Positions 28,282 to 37,802 are shown, counted from the stretch's first letter. The stretch: 64,000 nucleotides of DNA from Patagioenas fasciata (GCF_037038585.1 NC_092524.1:45841001-45905000), one strand, 5' to 3'. The notes: generated from the letters alone by a model not told the origin. Numbers and translations are program-made.

Positions 28282-28605
28282 CAGCCATCTCTTGCAGAGA
28301 CAAGTGATTAAGTGGCTCCACGTTCCAGATAGGGTAGGACAGTCAGCACCACCTGGCTGGTGGTTTACAAGGTGCTGAAGATGCTCCAATGTGCGTGCTC
28401 ATGGCTACTTCATGTTTCTGAAGGAAGAGCCAACAAGTCTTGGAGATCAGCTGTGTGTGTGTTTGCCTGGAGCCTGAGTCACATTTATCAGCTGTATTAC
28501 AGGGTAAGGGAGATGAGAGGGAGCAGATGGAAAAAGAACAAGCAAAAACTTTCTGAAGATTGTCAGGAAGTGTCTGCAGACAGTGTCCATCCATAGGAAG
28601 TCCAG

Positions 28606-28780
28606 TCAGAATTTGACAGAGAATGAAGTCCCACAAGAGCAGCCTTTCTCTGCCTGAGGGTTGCTCACCACTTGGAAGGAGCTGCGAATCAGCTCCTGGC
28701 TGAAGTCCACCATGGAACCTTTCACAAAGGCCAGGCTGTCCACATCCACGACCACACGTGCACCACCTTGTTCAAACACC
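28606..28780 (-). CDS. ISCA2: ISCA2 coding exon 4 and stop
   Basis: Acceptor ttttctgcag, then [20 protein letters not shown] and on to the GCSCG motif carrying the last two ligand cysteines. It ends TSFSVKF and TGA (28608-28606). Confidence 0.95.
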
Positions 28781-29701
28781 CTGCAGAAAAGCAGCATATT
28801 TAACCATTAACTGTGTTGCAGACTCGACAGAGAAACACAGCCTGAGCACTTTCATTATCTCATGTTTCTTCCCTTCAGTGCAAGATACTACCATGTCACC
28901 TTTGCAAAGAACAGTCACACCCGACCACCACTACACCCCTTTGCCCTTGCCTGTCATCAGAGTTGATAACTGTGTCCAAGGAAAACTTGTACTGGAATCC
29001 AGAGCAGCCACCTCCTTCCACCTGCAGCCTAAGAAACTCTGAACCTTCTGTGATCTCCAGCAGCCTCTGCAAAGTAAAAGAAGAGGATTAAAAGACCTGC
29101 TGAACACACTGGCAAACACTCAAACACCACGGGAGGCCAGGCAGTTTGGAAGTCCCTCCCAGCAGCACCTGAACTCCTCCCGGGGTCCCCACCTTATCAC
29201 AGAATGTCCCCAGTTGGAAGGGACCCACAAGGCTCATCGAGTCCAACTCCTGTCCCTGCACATGACAACCCCGCAGTTCACACCGTGTGTCTGACCTTCA
29301 CGCAGCTCTCGCTGAGGAAGACCTGTCCGTCGCCGGGGTCGCTCTCCGTGGGGCCCGGCTGGGAGGAGGATGATGCCCACCGCAGCGGGCGGGCAACTGC
29401 ACAGGCAGGACCCGGCGGGAGCCTCGGCAGCGCTCGGTCTGGGCACAGTGGGGTGGGACACCAGCGGCCTCTGGAGAGGAGGAAAGAGAGAGCCTCAGTG
29501 GAGCCCCCGTCCGGGCAAGGGGCCCAGGCCCAGTCCCGACCCCCGCAGCCGCCAACCCCTGCCGCAGAGCGGCGACACTCATGGACGCACCACACCCTCC
29601 GACGAGCCCAGAGGACCAAGCGGCCCCGCCGCAGTGCAGTACCTTGTCCGGCTCCCCAGCACCAACCTCCACCAGCGCCAAAGTGCCCCCGGCGCCGCCA
29701 T
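28606..29701 (-). CDS. ISCA2: ISCA2, mitochondrial iron-sulfur cluster assembly 2
   Basis: A-type iron-sulfur carrier of the mitochondrial matrix. With ISCA1 and IBA57 it is needed to build 4Fe-4S clusters for lipoyl synthase, aconitase and respiratory complex I. Four coding exons are joined as 29701-29643, 29470-29296, 29066-28951 and 28780-28606, giving 525 bases and 174 residues. The N-terminus ([16 protein letters not shown]) is basic and hydrophobic, as expected of a mitochondrial presequence. The HesB/IscA fold fills the C-terminal two thirds, with the three cluster ligands visible in VEGGGCSGF and GCSCG. The sequence IRSSFQV near the end is typical of ISCA2 rather than ISCA1. The start was chosen because MAA plus presequence gives a length near the human 154 residues and splices in frame through a consensus GTACTG donor. 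The third intron uses a GC donor. The exon 1-2 junction rests on splice signals and is the least certain part. Confidence 0.93.
28951..29066 (-). CDS. ISCA2: ISCA2 coding exon 3
   Basis: It encodes [20 protein letters not shown], then [18 protein letters not shown], including the first cluster-binding cysteine. The acceptor is ttttactttgcag. The donor is GC rather than GT (cag/gcaagg), which completes an arginine codon with the first base of exon 4. Confidence 0.92.
29196..29285 (-). mobile_element. CR1 LINE 3' fragment in ISCA2 intron 2
   Basis: The plus strand reads cacagaatgtccccagttgg, then a segment ending in gtccaactcc. This is the reverse complement of the CR1 3' end, so the element points along the minus strand like ISCA2. 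It lies wholly in the 229-base intron between exons 2 and 3 and reaches to within about 10 bases of the exon 2 donor. Confidence 0.8.
29296..29470 (-). CDS. ISCA2: ISCA2 coding exon 2
   Basis: It begins after a strong pyrimidine tract ending ctctccag and ends at aag/gtcaga. It encodes the rest of the presequence, a serine stretch (ASSSSQPG) and the start of the conserved domain ([11 protein letters not shown]). It is longer than the matching human segment as I recall it. Confidence 0.8.
29643..29701 (-). CDS. ISCA2: ISCA2 coding exon 1 (presequence)
   Basis: ATG at 29701-29699, 19 codons plus two bases, then the donor gtactg. It encodes the start of the mitochondrial targeting region. The frame stays open past the donor to a stop near 29579, so an unspliced alternative exists but would not join the Fe-S domain. 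Confidence 0.75.
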
Positions 29702-29900
29702 ACTGCCCCCGGCGCCCCGCCCCCGCCCGCCCATTGGCTGCCCGCCACGGCCGCTTCCGGCGAGAGCCACCATGGCGGAAGCGCTGCGCCGGCGGGGGTT
29801 GCCAGGCAACGCGGAGCCCGCCCCGCCGGGCCAGGGCGGTGGCGGCAGCTCCACCTGCCGTGCGGGTCGACCCGCGCAGTGAGTTACCGGGGCCGAGCTC
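29702..29900. promoter_or_regulatory. ISCA2 CpG-island promoter, possibly bidirectional
   Basis: GC-rich and CpG-rich sequence directly upstream of the ISCA2 start. It has ETS-type words (cttccgg near 29753 and gcggaag near 29775) and a perfect two-armed X-box, GTTGCCaGGCAAC, at 29798-29810. No TATA box is evident. A strong Kozak ATG (gccaccATGG) faces the other way at 29772, raising the possibility of divergent transcription. Confidence 0.6.
29772..29882 (+). other. Divergent Kozak ORF in the ISCA2 promoter
   Basis: Only 70 bases from the ISCA2 start and on the opposite strand, gagccaccATGGCGG opens a frame (MAEALRRRGLPGNAEPAP and on) of 36 codons. A GTGAGT donor-like word sits at 29879-29884, so the frame could continue into a spliced exon in phase 2. 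I do not recognise the peptide. CpG islands often carry such frames by chance, and the ATGGCGG is also a common promoter factor word, so the coding reading is weak. Confidence 0.2.
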
Positions 29901-32900
29901 CTCCGGGGACACAGCTCCGCTGCTGGCTCGGTAAAGCCAGCAAAGCCGCTGGAGCTTTGCACAGAGGCACGAAGCTGCATGTTTGTCCTTGAAAGTGTTT
30001 GCTTCTCTAAGTGATGACAGTCATGGAGGAAAATAAACAGCGATAAACCAATGAAGAATAATTAAATAAATAACGCAGCGCTCTCCAGCAGAGCGTGTTT
30101 GCCCTGGAATTAGTTGTGAAGGTTGTTTATCCTGAGCAGGGCCCAGAGACCCTGGATCATGCTGCCCAGGGAAGTGGTGGAGTCACTGGAAGTGTTTAAA
30201 AGGTGTTTAGATGAGGTTCTTAGGGACGCAGTTTAGTGCCAGAGTTAAGGTTAGGCTATGGTTGGACTCGGTGATCCTGAGGGTCTTTTCCAACTGAAAT
30301 GATTCTACGATTCTATGACCCTGGGAAGGATCGAGCTGCTGCTGCAGGGGAGTTGGGCGAGGAGAGCAGCGAATGAACGTGGGCCTGGGCTGACGGGTTT
30401 TCAGGGTGTTTCCCCAATCCCGGCTTTTCTGGTTTGCTCTCCTTTGTCAGGTGGGGGCTAAGCTCAGGAATCCCCACAGAGGCTGGTTTTTCTTCGGCTG
30501 GCTGTTTGTGTCCCTGCTGCCGTGGACACACGCTCAGGCCTGCCGTCCCTCCCCTCACCGTAAGCAGGGACCGGGGGCACTGGGCGGGGCCGGTGGCCTC
30601 ACCTGCAGCTGCGTGAGGCACATTTCTGTGGGCGGTTTGGCCTCCTGATTACCCGCCATGTGATGGCAGTCTGGCTGGTCGCTTACAGACACGCCTGCAG
30701 TAAAAAATCTGTCTCTTCCTCCTGTGTTTCTGGGGGAGGAATCCTGTTCCTCGTCCTAGGCCAGGCTGGTGGAGAGTCAGCAGGTGGGATGGTGCAAGAA
30801 AACCTGACATCCCAGCAGGAGGGGGTCATTCGATGTCAAGGACCTCGGGACCCTGCAGTGGTTTGCTTTCTCACCGTTCCACTCCAAGCAAGGCGATGCT
30901 TTTGCAACCACATGCTTTTGCTTATTTGTCCCACCCTCAGCATGTAAATAAAGACCAATTTGAGCTGTTTATTTTGCTTGCTCTTGGGTTAACTAACAAT
31001 GTTAGGATAAAGCCACGGAAGTTTCACAGGCATGGTCCCAGGGGGGCTGGTATTAGTGCAGGTACCTGCAACTGCTGATGAATCCTCATCAGACATATTA
31101 GGACACTTCATGTTTTTAAAAAACACATTGAGGTGTTTCTGCAGTTATTTATCAAAGTAGATGACTTTCAAGGAGCAAATCAAGAACTCATGGGGGATCA
31201 CGCTTGCTCTCTCCTGTGGGGGTGTGTTAGACCAATCCCATGGCATTTCCATATGCTATGGCTGCATTCACTGTGAACACCTTTTGGAGAATGGGTGTAG
31301 GCCCCCAAAACAGACACACCTTCTAATTGCCTTCATTTTTACCAGTGTTAAGTGTCAGAAGTGTGATGAGTCCCTCTAAAGCATTTTGGAATGTTGCTCA
31401 GATGGCTACTGCAGACTGAAAGAATCAGAAGCCAGCTGGCCTCACTCAGAGTTAATGTAATTAATAATCCACTATGCTGAGAGGTGATTTAGGTACTGGG
31501 GGCAAATTTTTTTAGTAGCTGGGAGAGGTGGGTGTGACTAAATAGAGCAGCTACTTCTTTGCATCTCTTTCTTATTGCTGTTGATTTTTTCTTCTTTCCT
31601 TCTGCCAGCTATGTGGTATAGTGGTATTTTTCTCTCACCCAGAGTTATGGTCTAGGTTTTCTTTCTCCCCAAGCTGGTTGTTGTGCTCCTGATCGTTTGA
31701 TGCAATCTGATTTTAGGTTTTGGTGTGTTTTGTTTTCCTCTTCTTAAATCAGGTCTGTGGTATCTGGGTTTGGGGAGTTCCTTTAGCTCTCTTTAAGCAC
31801 ACTGTATTGAAGGGATTTGTCTGTGCATTGGATTCTCAAGATATTTTAGTTTATTCTCCTCTGCAATGCATACATTGTCTTGCATCTGTTTTGGTGGAAA
31901 ACTGAGCTTGTTTCAGTGCTTCAGAAACTGGTAATAATAAAACCTCTGGTGCGGCGTTGAATGCAAGAATGGCTTGTGATGCATTTCAATGTGAATTCAG
32001 ATGATCCGCAGCACAGGGAGCATGTTCTGGCTGAAAGAACAGTAAAATTGATTAGTCTCTGTATGTGGATTTTCCTGAAAATGCGACTTCTGTATTCACT
32101 GCTGCTATAATGCCTGCAGGTGCATCTGTTTACCGAGCTGCAAGTGCAATGCAGTTAGAGGGGGTTGGATTCATCGGGTGTGGGTAGCTCATAAAATGGA
32201 ACCGTGGACTTTTTCCTCATGTAATAGAGTTGGTCGGATTACAGAAATGAGAAACTCTATTATCTGTTTCACTGGAAATAATTTCTTTGTTGGCTTTCTT
32301 AGCTTTTCCTCCTGGTGTTTCTGCACCTTGGCACAAGCTCACCCTGATGTTGGTAATTCGGCAGAAGCCATGTCTGCAAAATGATGAGGCCAGCCTAATG
32401 CTGAATAGAGTCTTTCTGAAGTGTTTTGGTGAAATATTGGACTCCAAGGTGAGCTGGGCACCCATGTTTTGTATCAGATGTCAAAAGGGGCATGTACCTA
32501 AAAGCAAGGTCTGTTTGGCCTATGATGCATGTGCTGCCCTGGGGAGTCTAAGCTTCAGTGCTGTTATTGCAAAACTAGTGTGATGGTAATGTGTGATATC
32601 AGCTAAAAACCTTGGGCAGAAGGTTTCTGCTTCTTTCTTGTGTAAAGTACTTGGCTGTGGTTTTACAAACTTTGACTTATTAAGCTTTTTATTAGTCCAC
32701 TTCTGAAGGGGGAATAAACATATTAATTCTGATCTTAAGTTCAGTTATTTTCAGTTCAAAGCCTTTGGAATACTTGTAGACTTGTACATATATAGATGCT
32801 GGCACTGTGCAAAAGCATCTGTGAAGCAAAGATAGCTGGAGAGTCATTTCACAGGGAGGCATCCCGATTTAATGCATTGTGCAATTTGCTCCCAAGCATG

Positions 32901-34059
32901 ACACCACTTATCCTGTGAACGTGTGACAGTGGTTTATGGTGTTGCTGTGACCCAACCGCACTTCTGTTCCCGGCAGTCAGATAGGCAGCTTTGTTTATCA
33001 TCTGTGAGACTTGAAGGATGGGGAGAAGGAAAGCCTTTCTAAGGGCACGAGTTCTCAAGCACAGGGAAACAACTTTATCTGTGTTGGTTATGAAGTGTGC
33101 TAGGTGGGCTTAAATATACGGCTTAGTCTCAGCAGGGCATTAGGGTCTTTTTTTTTTTTTTTTTCTTTTGATGAGGCTGTTGTAAGCACCCTGATCTGCC
33201 TGCTGGAGGCCTCTGCAAACCGAATGCTTGTTGAGAATATTAAAAATAAAATAAAAGCGCCACTCTGCTTTCTAAAGGAACAGATTTTTTTTTTTTTCTC
33301 CGCTGAAGTGCTCAGCAGAGAGATGCACAAGCGCAAGTCCTGCTAATGCCTCTGGTGTGACACCCCTTTGTGGAAAGCCTGAGCAAAGCGTGGGGGGGTC
33401 GCCTCTGAGTCACTTGGCAGCGCAGCTGAAGCTGAGCAGGCAGATGCTGAACTGGGACACAGGTCTGACGGGTTCCTACCAAATCAGCGCTCACGTGCCT
33501 TTCTCTCTGTTGTATTCCTGATATGACCCTGCTAAGGGTAACACTTGCTACCATGTGAAACTGGTGAGAAGCTGTAAGCTTTAGCTTGGGTCAAACACTG
33601 AAGTGTCTTAAACATGCCCTGGTTTGTGTCAGCATCCACAGCACAAATCTGGGAGTCTGCAGTGTTTCACAAGTTTGAGAAGCAGGACTAACTTATAGGT
33701 GCTGTGAAAGACAGCAACCACAGCGATTACTGAGTAGACATCACTCTTAGCACTCAGGTTATTCAGACACCTTTCAACATGCAAAACATCACGTATAGAA
33801 TAAGTAATGAATAAGGCTACAGGCCAGTCTGCTATGCTAGCTGCTTGATTTTTATTTTCTTTCTCTTTCAGTGGAGGCAATGAAAGAGCTTCCCAGCCCC
33901 TGGCACTGGCTGGACGTGAGCTTGTCCTCCAGCTGCTGCCCCGCAGCGGTACTGGAGAGGGTGTCTGTCTGTCCAGACGCTGCAGTTTCAGCATAGCCCC
34001 ACTACTTCTCCCTCATTGTCCTGTCCCATCCGGTACCGAGGGCCTCACGGTGGTGTCTC
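29901..34059. other. ISCA2-NPC2 intergenic interval
   Basis: Four kilobases with one recognisable CR1 copy, T-rich runs at about 33148-33164 and 33285-33297, and no known gene. Several segments look exon-like on the plus strand: after the ttgctctcctttgtcag acceptor at 30451, between ggctttcttag and aag/gtgagc at 32303-32448, and after the very good acceptor ending at 33871. None matches a protein I know. Confidence 0.5.
30140..30318 (+). mobile_element. CR1 LINE 3' end
   Basis: A 5'-truncated CR1 on the plus strand. The 3' region is recognisable from tgctgcccagggaagtggtg through ggttggactcggtgatcctg to the family's terminal octamer-type repeats, gattctacgattctatga. This is one of the younger-looking copies in the window and the best support for a bird source. 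Confidence 0.9.
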
Positions 34060-34196
34060 CGCTGCCCTTTTCCCGATGCGGACCGGGCTGCCCGGCCCCG
34101 GGACCGCAGGGGAGGAATTCCGCCCCCCCCGCCAAGGGAGCCCCCGGCGGAGCCCCCGCCCCGGCCCGGCCCCACGGGCGGGGCCGCCCCAGCTGA
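33872..34196 (+). other. Open exon-like segment just upstream of NPC2
   Basis: A textbook 3' splice site (a long pyrimidine tract ending tttctttctctttcag at 33871) is followed by a frame open for 107 codons. It begins GGNERASQPLALAGRELVL and ends with TGA at 34194-34196 inside the NPC2 promoter. It has no ATG near its start. It accepts a phase-2 exon, matching the phase left by the donor at 29878. A second donor-like word, gtgagc, at 33915 could make it a short noncoding or alternative NPC2 leader exon instead. The right half is GC-rich, where stops are rare, so openness alone means little. Confidence 0.2.
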
Positions 34197-34271
34197 CCGG
34201 CGGGCGGAGCCGCCGCGCTCATGTGACGCCGCGGAGGAGCCGCTGCCGCTGTTCTCGCTGCAGCCGCCGCC
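34060..34271 (+). promoter_or_regulatory. NPC2 CpG-island promoter with CLEAR-like element
   Basis: Very GC-rich, with GC boxes (for example gggcggggcc near 34176) and no TATA box. ctcatgtgac at 34218-34227, about 45 bases before the start codon, resembles the CLEAR/M-box E-box bound by the TFEB/MITF family, which controls lysosomal genes. NPC2 is lysosomal, so the motif fits its job; the match is close but not the full palindrome. Confidence 0.55.
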
Positions 34272-34356
34272 ATGGTGCCGTCCTCGCTCGCCCTGCTCCT
34301 GGCGCTGGGCGCCGCCACCAGCGTCCTGGCCGAGCCCCTCCGCTTCGTTGACTGTG
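34272..34356 (+). CDS. NPC2: NPC2 coding exon 1 (signal peptide)
   Basis: ATG in a gccgccATGG context. It encodes the signal peptide and the first mature residues through RFVDC; donor gtgagt in phase 1. Confidence 0.97.
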
Positions 34357-35673
34357 GTGAGTGGCCGGGGGCGGCGGGAGGCAGCGGGGCGGTCGGCAGG
34401 CGGAGAAGGCCCGGTAAGCCAGTCTCTTCCGTGCAGGTTCCATAGACGGCAGCATCCAAGAGGTGAACGTGAGCCCCTGCCCCACGCAGCCCTGCCAGCT
34501 CGTCAAAGGAACATCCTACAGCATCAATGTCACCTTCGCCAGCAGTAAGTGTCGCTTCCTCAGCTGGGGTGCCCGGGGTGAGCACCTCTGTGTCCCATTG
34601 CTTGGAGAGCAGTGGGGAAGGGTGGCTGGAGAAGGGTCTGGGTGGGAAGAAGTGGATGAGGAGGAAGAGTGTTCCTTAATTGTGTTCTCACAGCCTCTGG
34701 GGCTTGCGGAGTGGGGAGCATAAGATAGGAACATGTTCCCCGCTCCAGTGCCAAGCTTGCACTTCTCTTTTCTTCAGAGATCGAGAGTCAGGGCAGCAAA
34801 GCAAAGGTGTACGGCGAGATGCTGCATGTGGACATACCCTTTCCCATTCCTGAGCCTGACGGATGCAAGTCTGGGATCCAGTGCCCTATTCAGAAGGGTC
34901 ACTCCTACAGCTACCTGAATAAACTCCCTGTGAAGAGCGAGTACCCCAGTGTAAGTAAACAGGGAGCTGGTCTGCTCCTTGGAGCTGCCACCCTTCCTGG
35001 GACACTCCCACCACCTGTCTTTTAAGGAAGCACACCTTGTCTTGTGGTGGTGGGAAAGAGGTTAGAATACTCCTTAGGCCATCTGTGGCACTTCTGCTGT
35101 GAGTATGACTGTCTCAAACTCCCACGTTGGGACAGACCCAGCAGAAGAAGCAGCCTGACTCCAGCTGCTAAGAAAGTGGCTTCAGGTGCCCAAGTATTTG
35201 CCTGTTCTGTTTTATGCGCATGTGTAGCTTCCCTGCAGAGCCTGCTGTGTTCAACTGAATGCTCCCAAACTGGGGGTGCTTGGCTCAGGGGTGCAGTTCA
35301 GCTGGAAAGCTGGAGGGTGTTTCTACTCTCTGCTTACTCAGAGAGTAGAGATCCAAGTGCAGTGTGTGGAGGTCTCCTGTGTCATGCAGCAGAACCCTCT
35401 ATGCATGTGAGATACTCCAGGAGCCACCACATGAACGTGGCAGTGGGGGAATGCCCCAGCTCTGTCCTCTTTGCTCAGAGCCCCCAGGACCATCTTGCTC
35501 CACAGAAGTAACAACTATACCCCTCTGTGTGCTTGCCTTATGATCTCCTGAACACTCTCACTTTCCTCTGCTTTTCTCTCTTTCAGATTAAACTAATTGT
35601 GAAGTGGGAGCTGGTGGATGACCAGGACCAGATGTTGTTTTGCTGGAAGATACCAGTTCAGATCACCAGCTGA
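34272..35673 (+). CDS. NPC2: NPC2, lysosomal cholesterol transfer protein
   Basis: Small soluble lysosomal protein of the MD-2-related lipid-recognition family. It takes cholesterol freed in the lysosome lumen and passes it to NPC1. Four coding exons, 34272-34356, 34437-34544, 34778-34950 and 35587-35673, total 453 bases and 150 residues, against 151 in human. Residues 1 to about 20 form a signal peptide ([20 protein letters not shown]). The mature part keeps six cysteines ([25 protein letters not shown]), which pair as three disulfides in the family. Sequons are at NVS and NVT, the latter being the usual glycosylation site. [13 protein letters not shown] and [15 protein letters not shown] are near identical to mammals, covering the sterol pocket wall. 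The start fits the family start and a gccgccATGG context. The first intron is only 80 bases. Confidence 0.97.
34437..34544 (+). CDS. NPC2: NPC2 coding exon 2
   Basis: Acceptor cttccgtgcag. Encodes [20 protein letters not shown] and the SINVTF glycosylation segment; donor gtaagt. Confidence 0.97.
34778..34950 (+). CDS. NPC2: NPC2 coding exon 3
   Basis: Acceptor cttttcttcag. Encodes the core of the lipid-binding sandwich, with [16 protein letters not shown]; donor gtaagt in phase 0. Confidence 0.97.
35587..35673 (+). CDS. NPC2: NPC2 coding exon 4 and stop
   Basis: Acceptor ctctttcag. Encodes [20 protein letters not shown] and ends PVQITS followed by TGA at 35671-35673. Confidence 0.97.
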   Translation: MKLIVKWELVDDQDQMLFCWKIPVQITS

Positions 35674-36385
35674 GAAGCCCTGCCATAAGTAGGGCTTGGG
35701 AAGGGGAAAAAAAGAAGACAACGCAGGCCAAATTCTTTTATATATTAAGCATTTCTTACTGCTTCCTTCAGAGCTTTGCAGCCTCTGAGCTGCCAGTACT
35801 GTGTTCCTGCAAGGTCAGCTGTGGGCAGAGGGCTTTTACCCCATTTAGACCCCTCTGGGGTGTTCTCAGCAGCTCAAGGGGGAGCAGTGTCTGCTGCAGG
35901 AGTGACTGAGCATTGTCCTCCAGCTGCTCTGTGGAGGATTTTTAGTTGTTTGAAATGGAGGTGTCTGTCCTCGCAAAGGAATTTCTCTGCAATGAACCCG
36001 GCTGATTTCTGAGCTGCTACCTGGTAACCCTTCAGTGCTTCTTCTAGAACACCAGCTGCATCCACCCTCCTGCGCTTCTCCTGCTCTGTCTTGACCGGGA
36101 TGCCCCTGGGACCTGTGTTTGACATCCATGCAGGTGAAGGAGAGGGAAGGAGAAGAGGTTTTCCCTGAGCTGGCAGACTGCTCTGTCCTCGGCCTCTGCT
36201 CAAGCCAGCAGGACTGCAGCTGGGAAAACATCTTTTTTGTGGATGCAAAGCCAAGTGGTGTTTGATGTTTCTGCAGGGATGATTCTCTAACCAATGGTTT
36301 GCACTACTACTAACTTGGAGCTGCTGGGAGCTCCTGAACCTCTTTTTATAACTTTCCTTTTAATAAAGGCTACATAGAATCTGCT
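35674..36385 (+). other. NPC2: NPC2 3' untranslated region
   Basis: About 710 bases from the stop to just past the poly(A) signal at 36362-36367. No repeat seen. Confidence 0.75.
36362..36367 (+). terminator. NPC2 poly(A) signal
   Basis: AATAAA in ccttttaataaaggctac, followed 25-35 bases on by a GT-rich stretch (cttgtgatgtcttctgtg) of the kind that directs cleavage. Confidence 0.8.
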
Positions 36386-37090
36386 TGTGATGTCTTCTGT
36401 GAACGGAAAGGAGCAGGAGGAAAAGCATAATGGCTGGGCCTCTTCGAGTTGGACTTGGGCTGCTCTTCTCAGCTGAAAGCACGGATGGAGGTGGCGTGCT
36501 GGCCTGAGTGCGGGTGAGCTGTGAGCAGCCAGGCGTCTGCTGATGGCTGCCAGGGTGTCCAGCTGGCAATGTCTGGCTGTGCTCTTGCCTTGCTGGTCCT
36601 GTGCTAGACTGAAATTGTACAAAGGCTCCCTGAGGAGGTGATGGTGTAGAACATGGCCATGCTTGCTGCGGCATAGGTAAAGGCCTTTCTATTGAGGGAT
36701 CTGGGGCTGGAAAAGCAGCTCCCAGACCTGCCTAAGGGCTCTTGCCAAGTGCAGAAACTTACATGCTCTGACACTTAAACTGCAGCCCCCTCCTGTGTGA
36801 ACAAGTCAGGGTGTGAGTGGCCACAACCACTGTGCTGTCAGTGGGGGCTGGAGTTGGCTCTTGTGGCTGGCACTGGCCTGAGGAGATAAGTATTTGGCCT
36901 GGCAAGTACCTCTGCTCTGGCTCAGGAGCAGGAGGAGGCTGGGTGCCAGTGTGAGAGGAGTAAAAATTGGCCTACGAGAGTGGGGTGGCCTTGCCAGATT
37001 GGACCCACAGGGAGGACATGGCTCGAGTATCTATTGGCAGAGGTAAGACAAGCAAGGCTGTGACCAGCCCCAGTGTCTTGAGCCACAGAG
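36386..37090. other. Gap between the convergent NPC2 and LTBP2 ends
   Basis: About 700 bases with no coding frame of note and no repeat that I recognise. Transcripts from both sides are predicted to end at its borders. Confidence 0.5.
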
Positions 37091-37105
37091 GCCCAAAATA
37101 AATGT

Positions 37106-37111
37106 TTTATT
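37106..37111 (-). terminator. LTBP2 poly(A) signal
   Basis: AATAAA on the minus strand within gttaaataaaacat, about 695 bases past the LTBP2 stop codon. The sequence between them (37112-37802) is the inferred 3' UTR, GC-rich and without open frames of interest. Confidence 0.7.
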
Positions 37112-37802
37112 TAACAACATGAGAGAAGTTTCCAGCAGACTCAGTTAAAAAAAAAAATAAAAAAGTCACCAACAACTTTACAGAAAGGAAGCAGGACCTG
37201 CCCCCATGTCCTTCAGCCCAGCCAGGATGGGGCACAACAGCAAAGTGGGGGGCTAAGGGATGTGCCTGGGCTGGCTGCAGGGAGAGCTCACCCTGGGGCC
37301 CCTCTGACCTCTCCACTGTGCCTCAAGGTTAGGCAGCAGCTTTAGAAAGCTAGGGTTGACCCCCTCCCCGTCAAAGCTCTGGCCTAGGGATGGATGCTTC
37401 ACGAGGAACGGGGCCAGCACCTGCGGCGTGGGTGAGGCTTGTTGCTAGGTCAGTGCAGCAGTGGTGGGGAGATGAACCCCCTTTCTAGGCAGGGCGAGGG
37501 GGAGAGGCTGGGGCTGTGTGGCAGGGGAAAGTGTCCTGTGAGCCTCCATGGCACAGGGCGAAGCGATGGGTGTTGGGAGCTGGGGCGGGCTCTGCTGCAG
37601 GAGGTGGTGGAGGGGGATGCAGAGGCTGAGAGCTCAGCCCTGGCCTGTAGAGAGGTGGCGGGGAAGTTGTGCGCTTTGGAGGGAAAGGAGCGAAGAGCCT
37701 CGAAGCACCCGCAGCCCCGGGGGACCTTTCTCCATGCTGCCAGGTCCAGGGTGCTAGAGTCGCACGCCGGATGGGAACACCCTCAGCCCCACTCCCCAGG
37801 AG

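Larger units (their letters stand above)
27868..28605 (-). other. ISCA2: ISCA2 3' untranslated region (inferred)
   Basis: Reading the minus strand past the ISCA2 stop, the first convincing poly(A) signals are two overlapping AATAAA words at 27877-27872 and 27873-27868. This would give a 3' UTR of roughly 740 bases. It includes an AC/AT dinucleotide run at about 28256-28281. The end is inferred from the signal only. Confidence 0.45.

Noticed and set aside
29204-29992. 262-codon plus-strand open frame across ISCA2 exon 2 and promoter
   Set aside because: It is antisense to a well-supported ISCA2 exon and lies in a CpG island where stop codons are scarce; no domain or splice logic supports it, apart from the separate short Kozak ORF.
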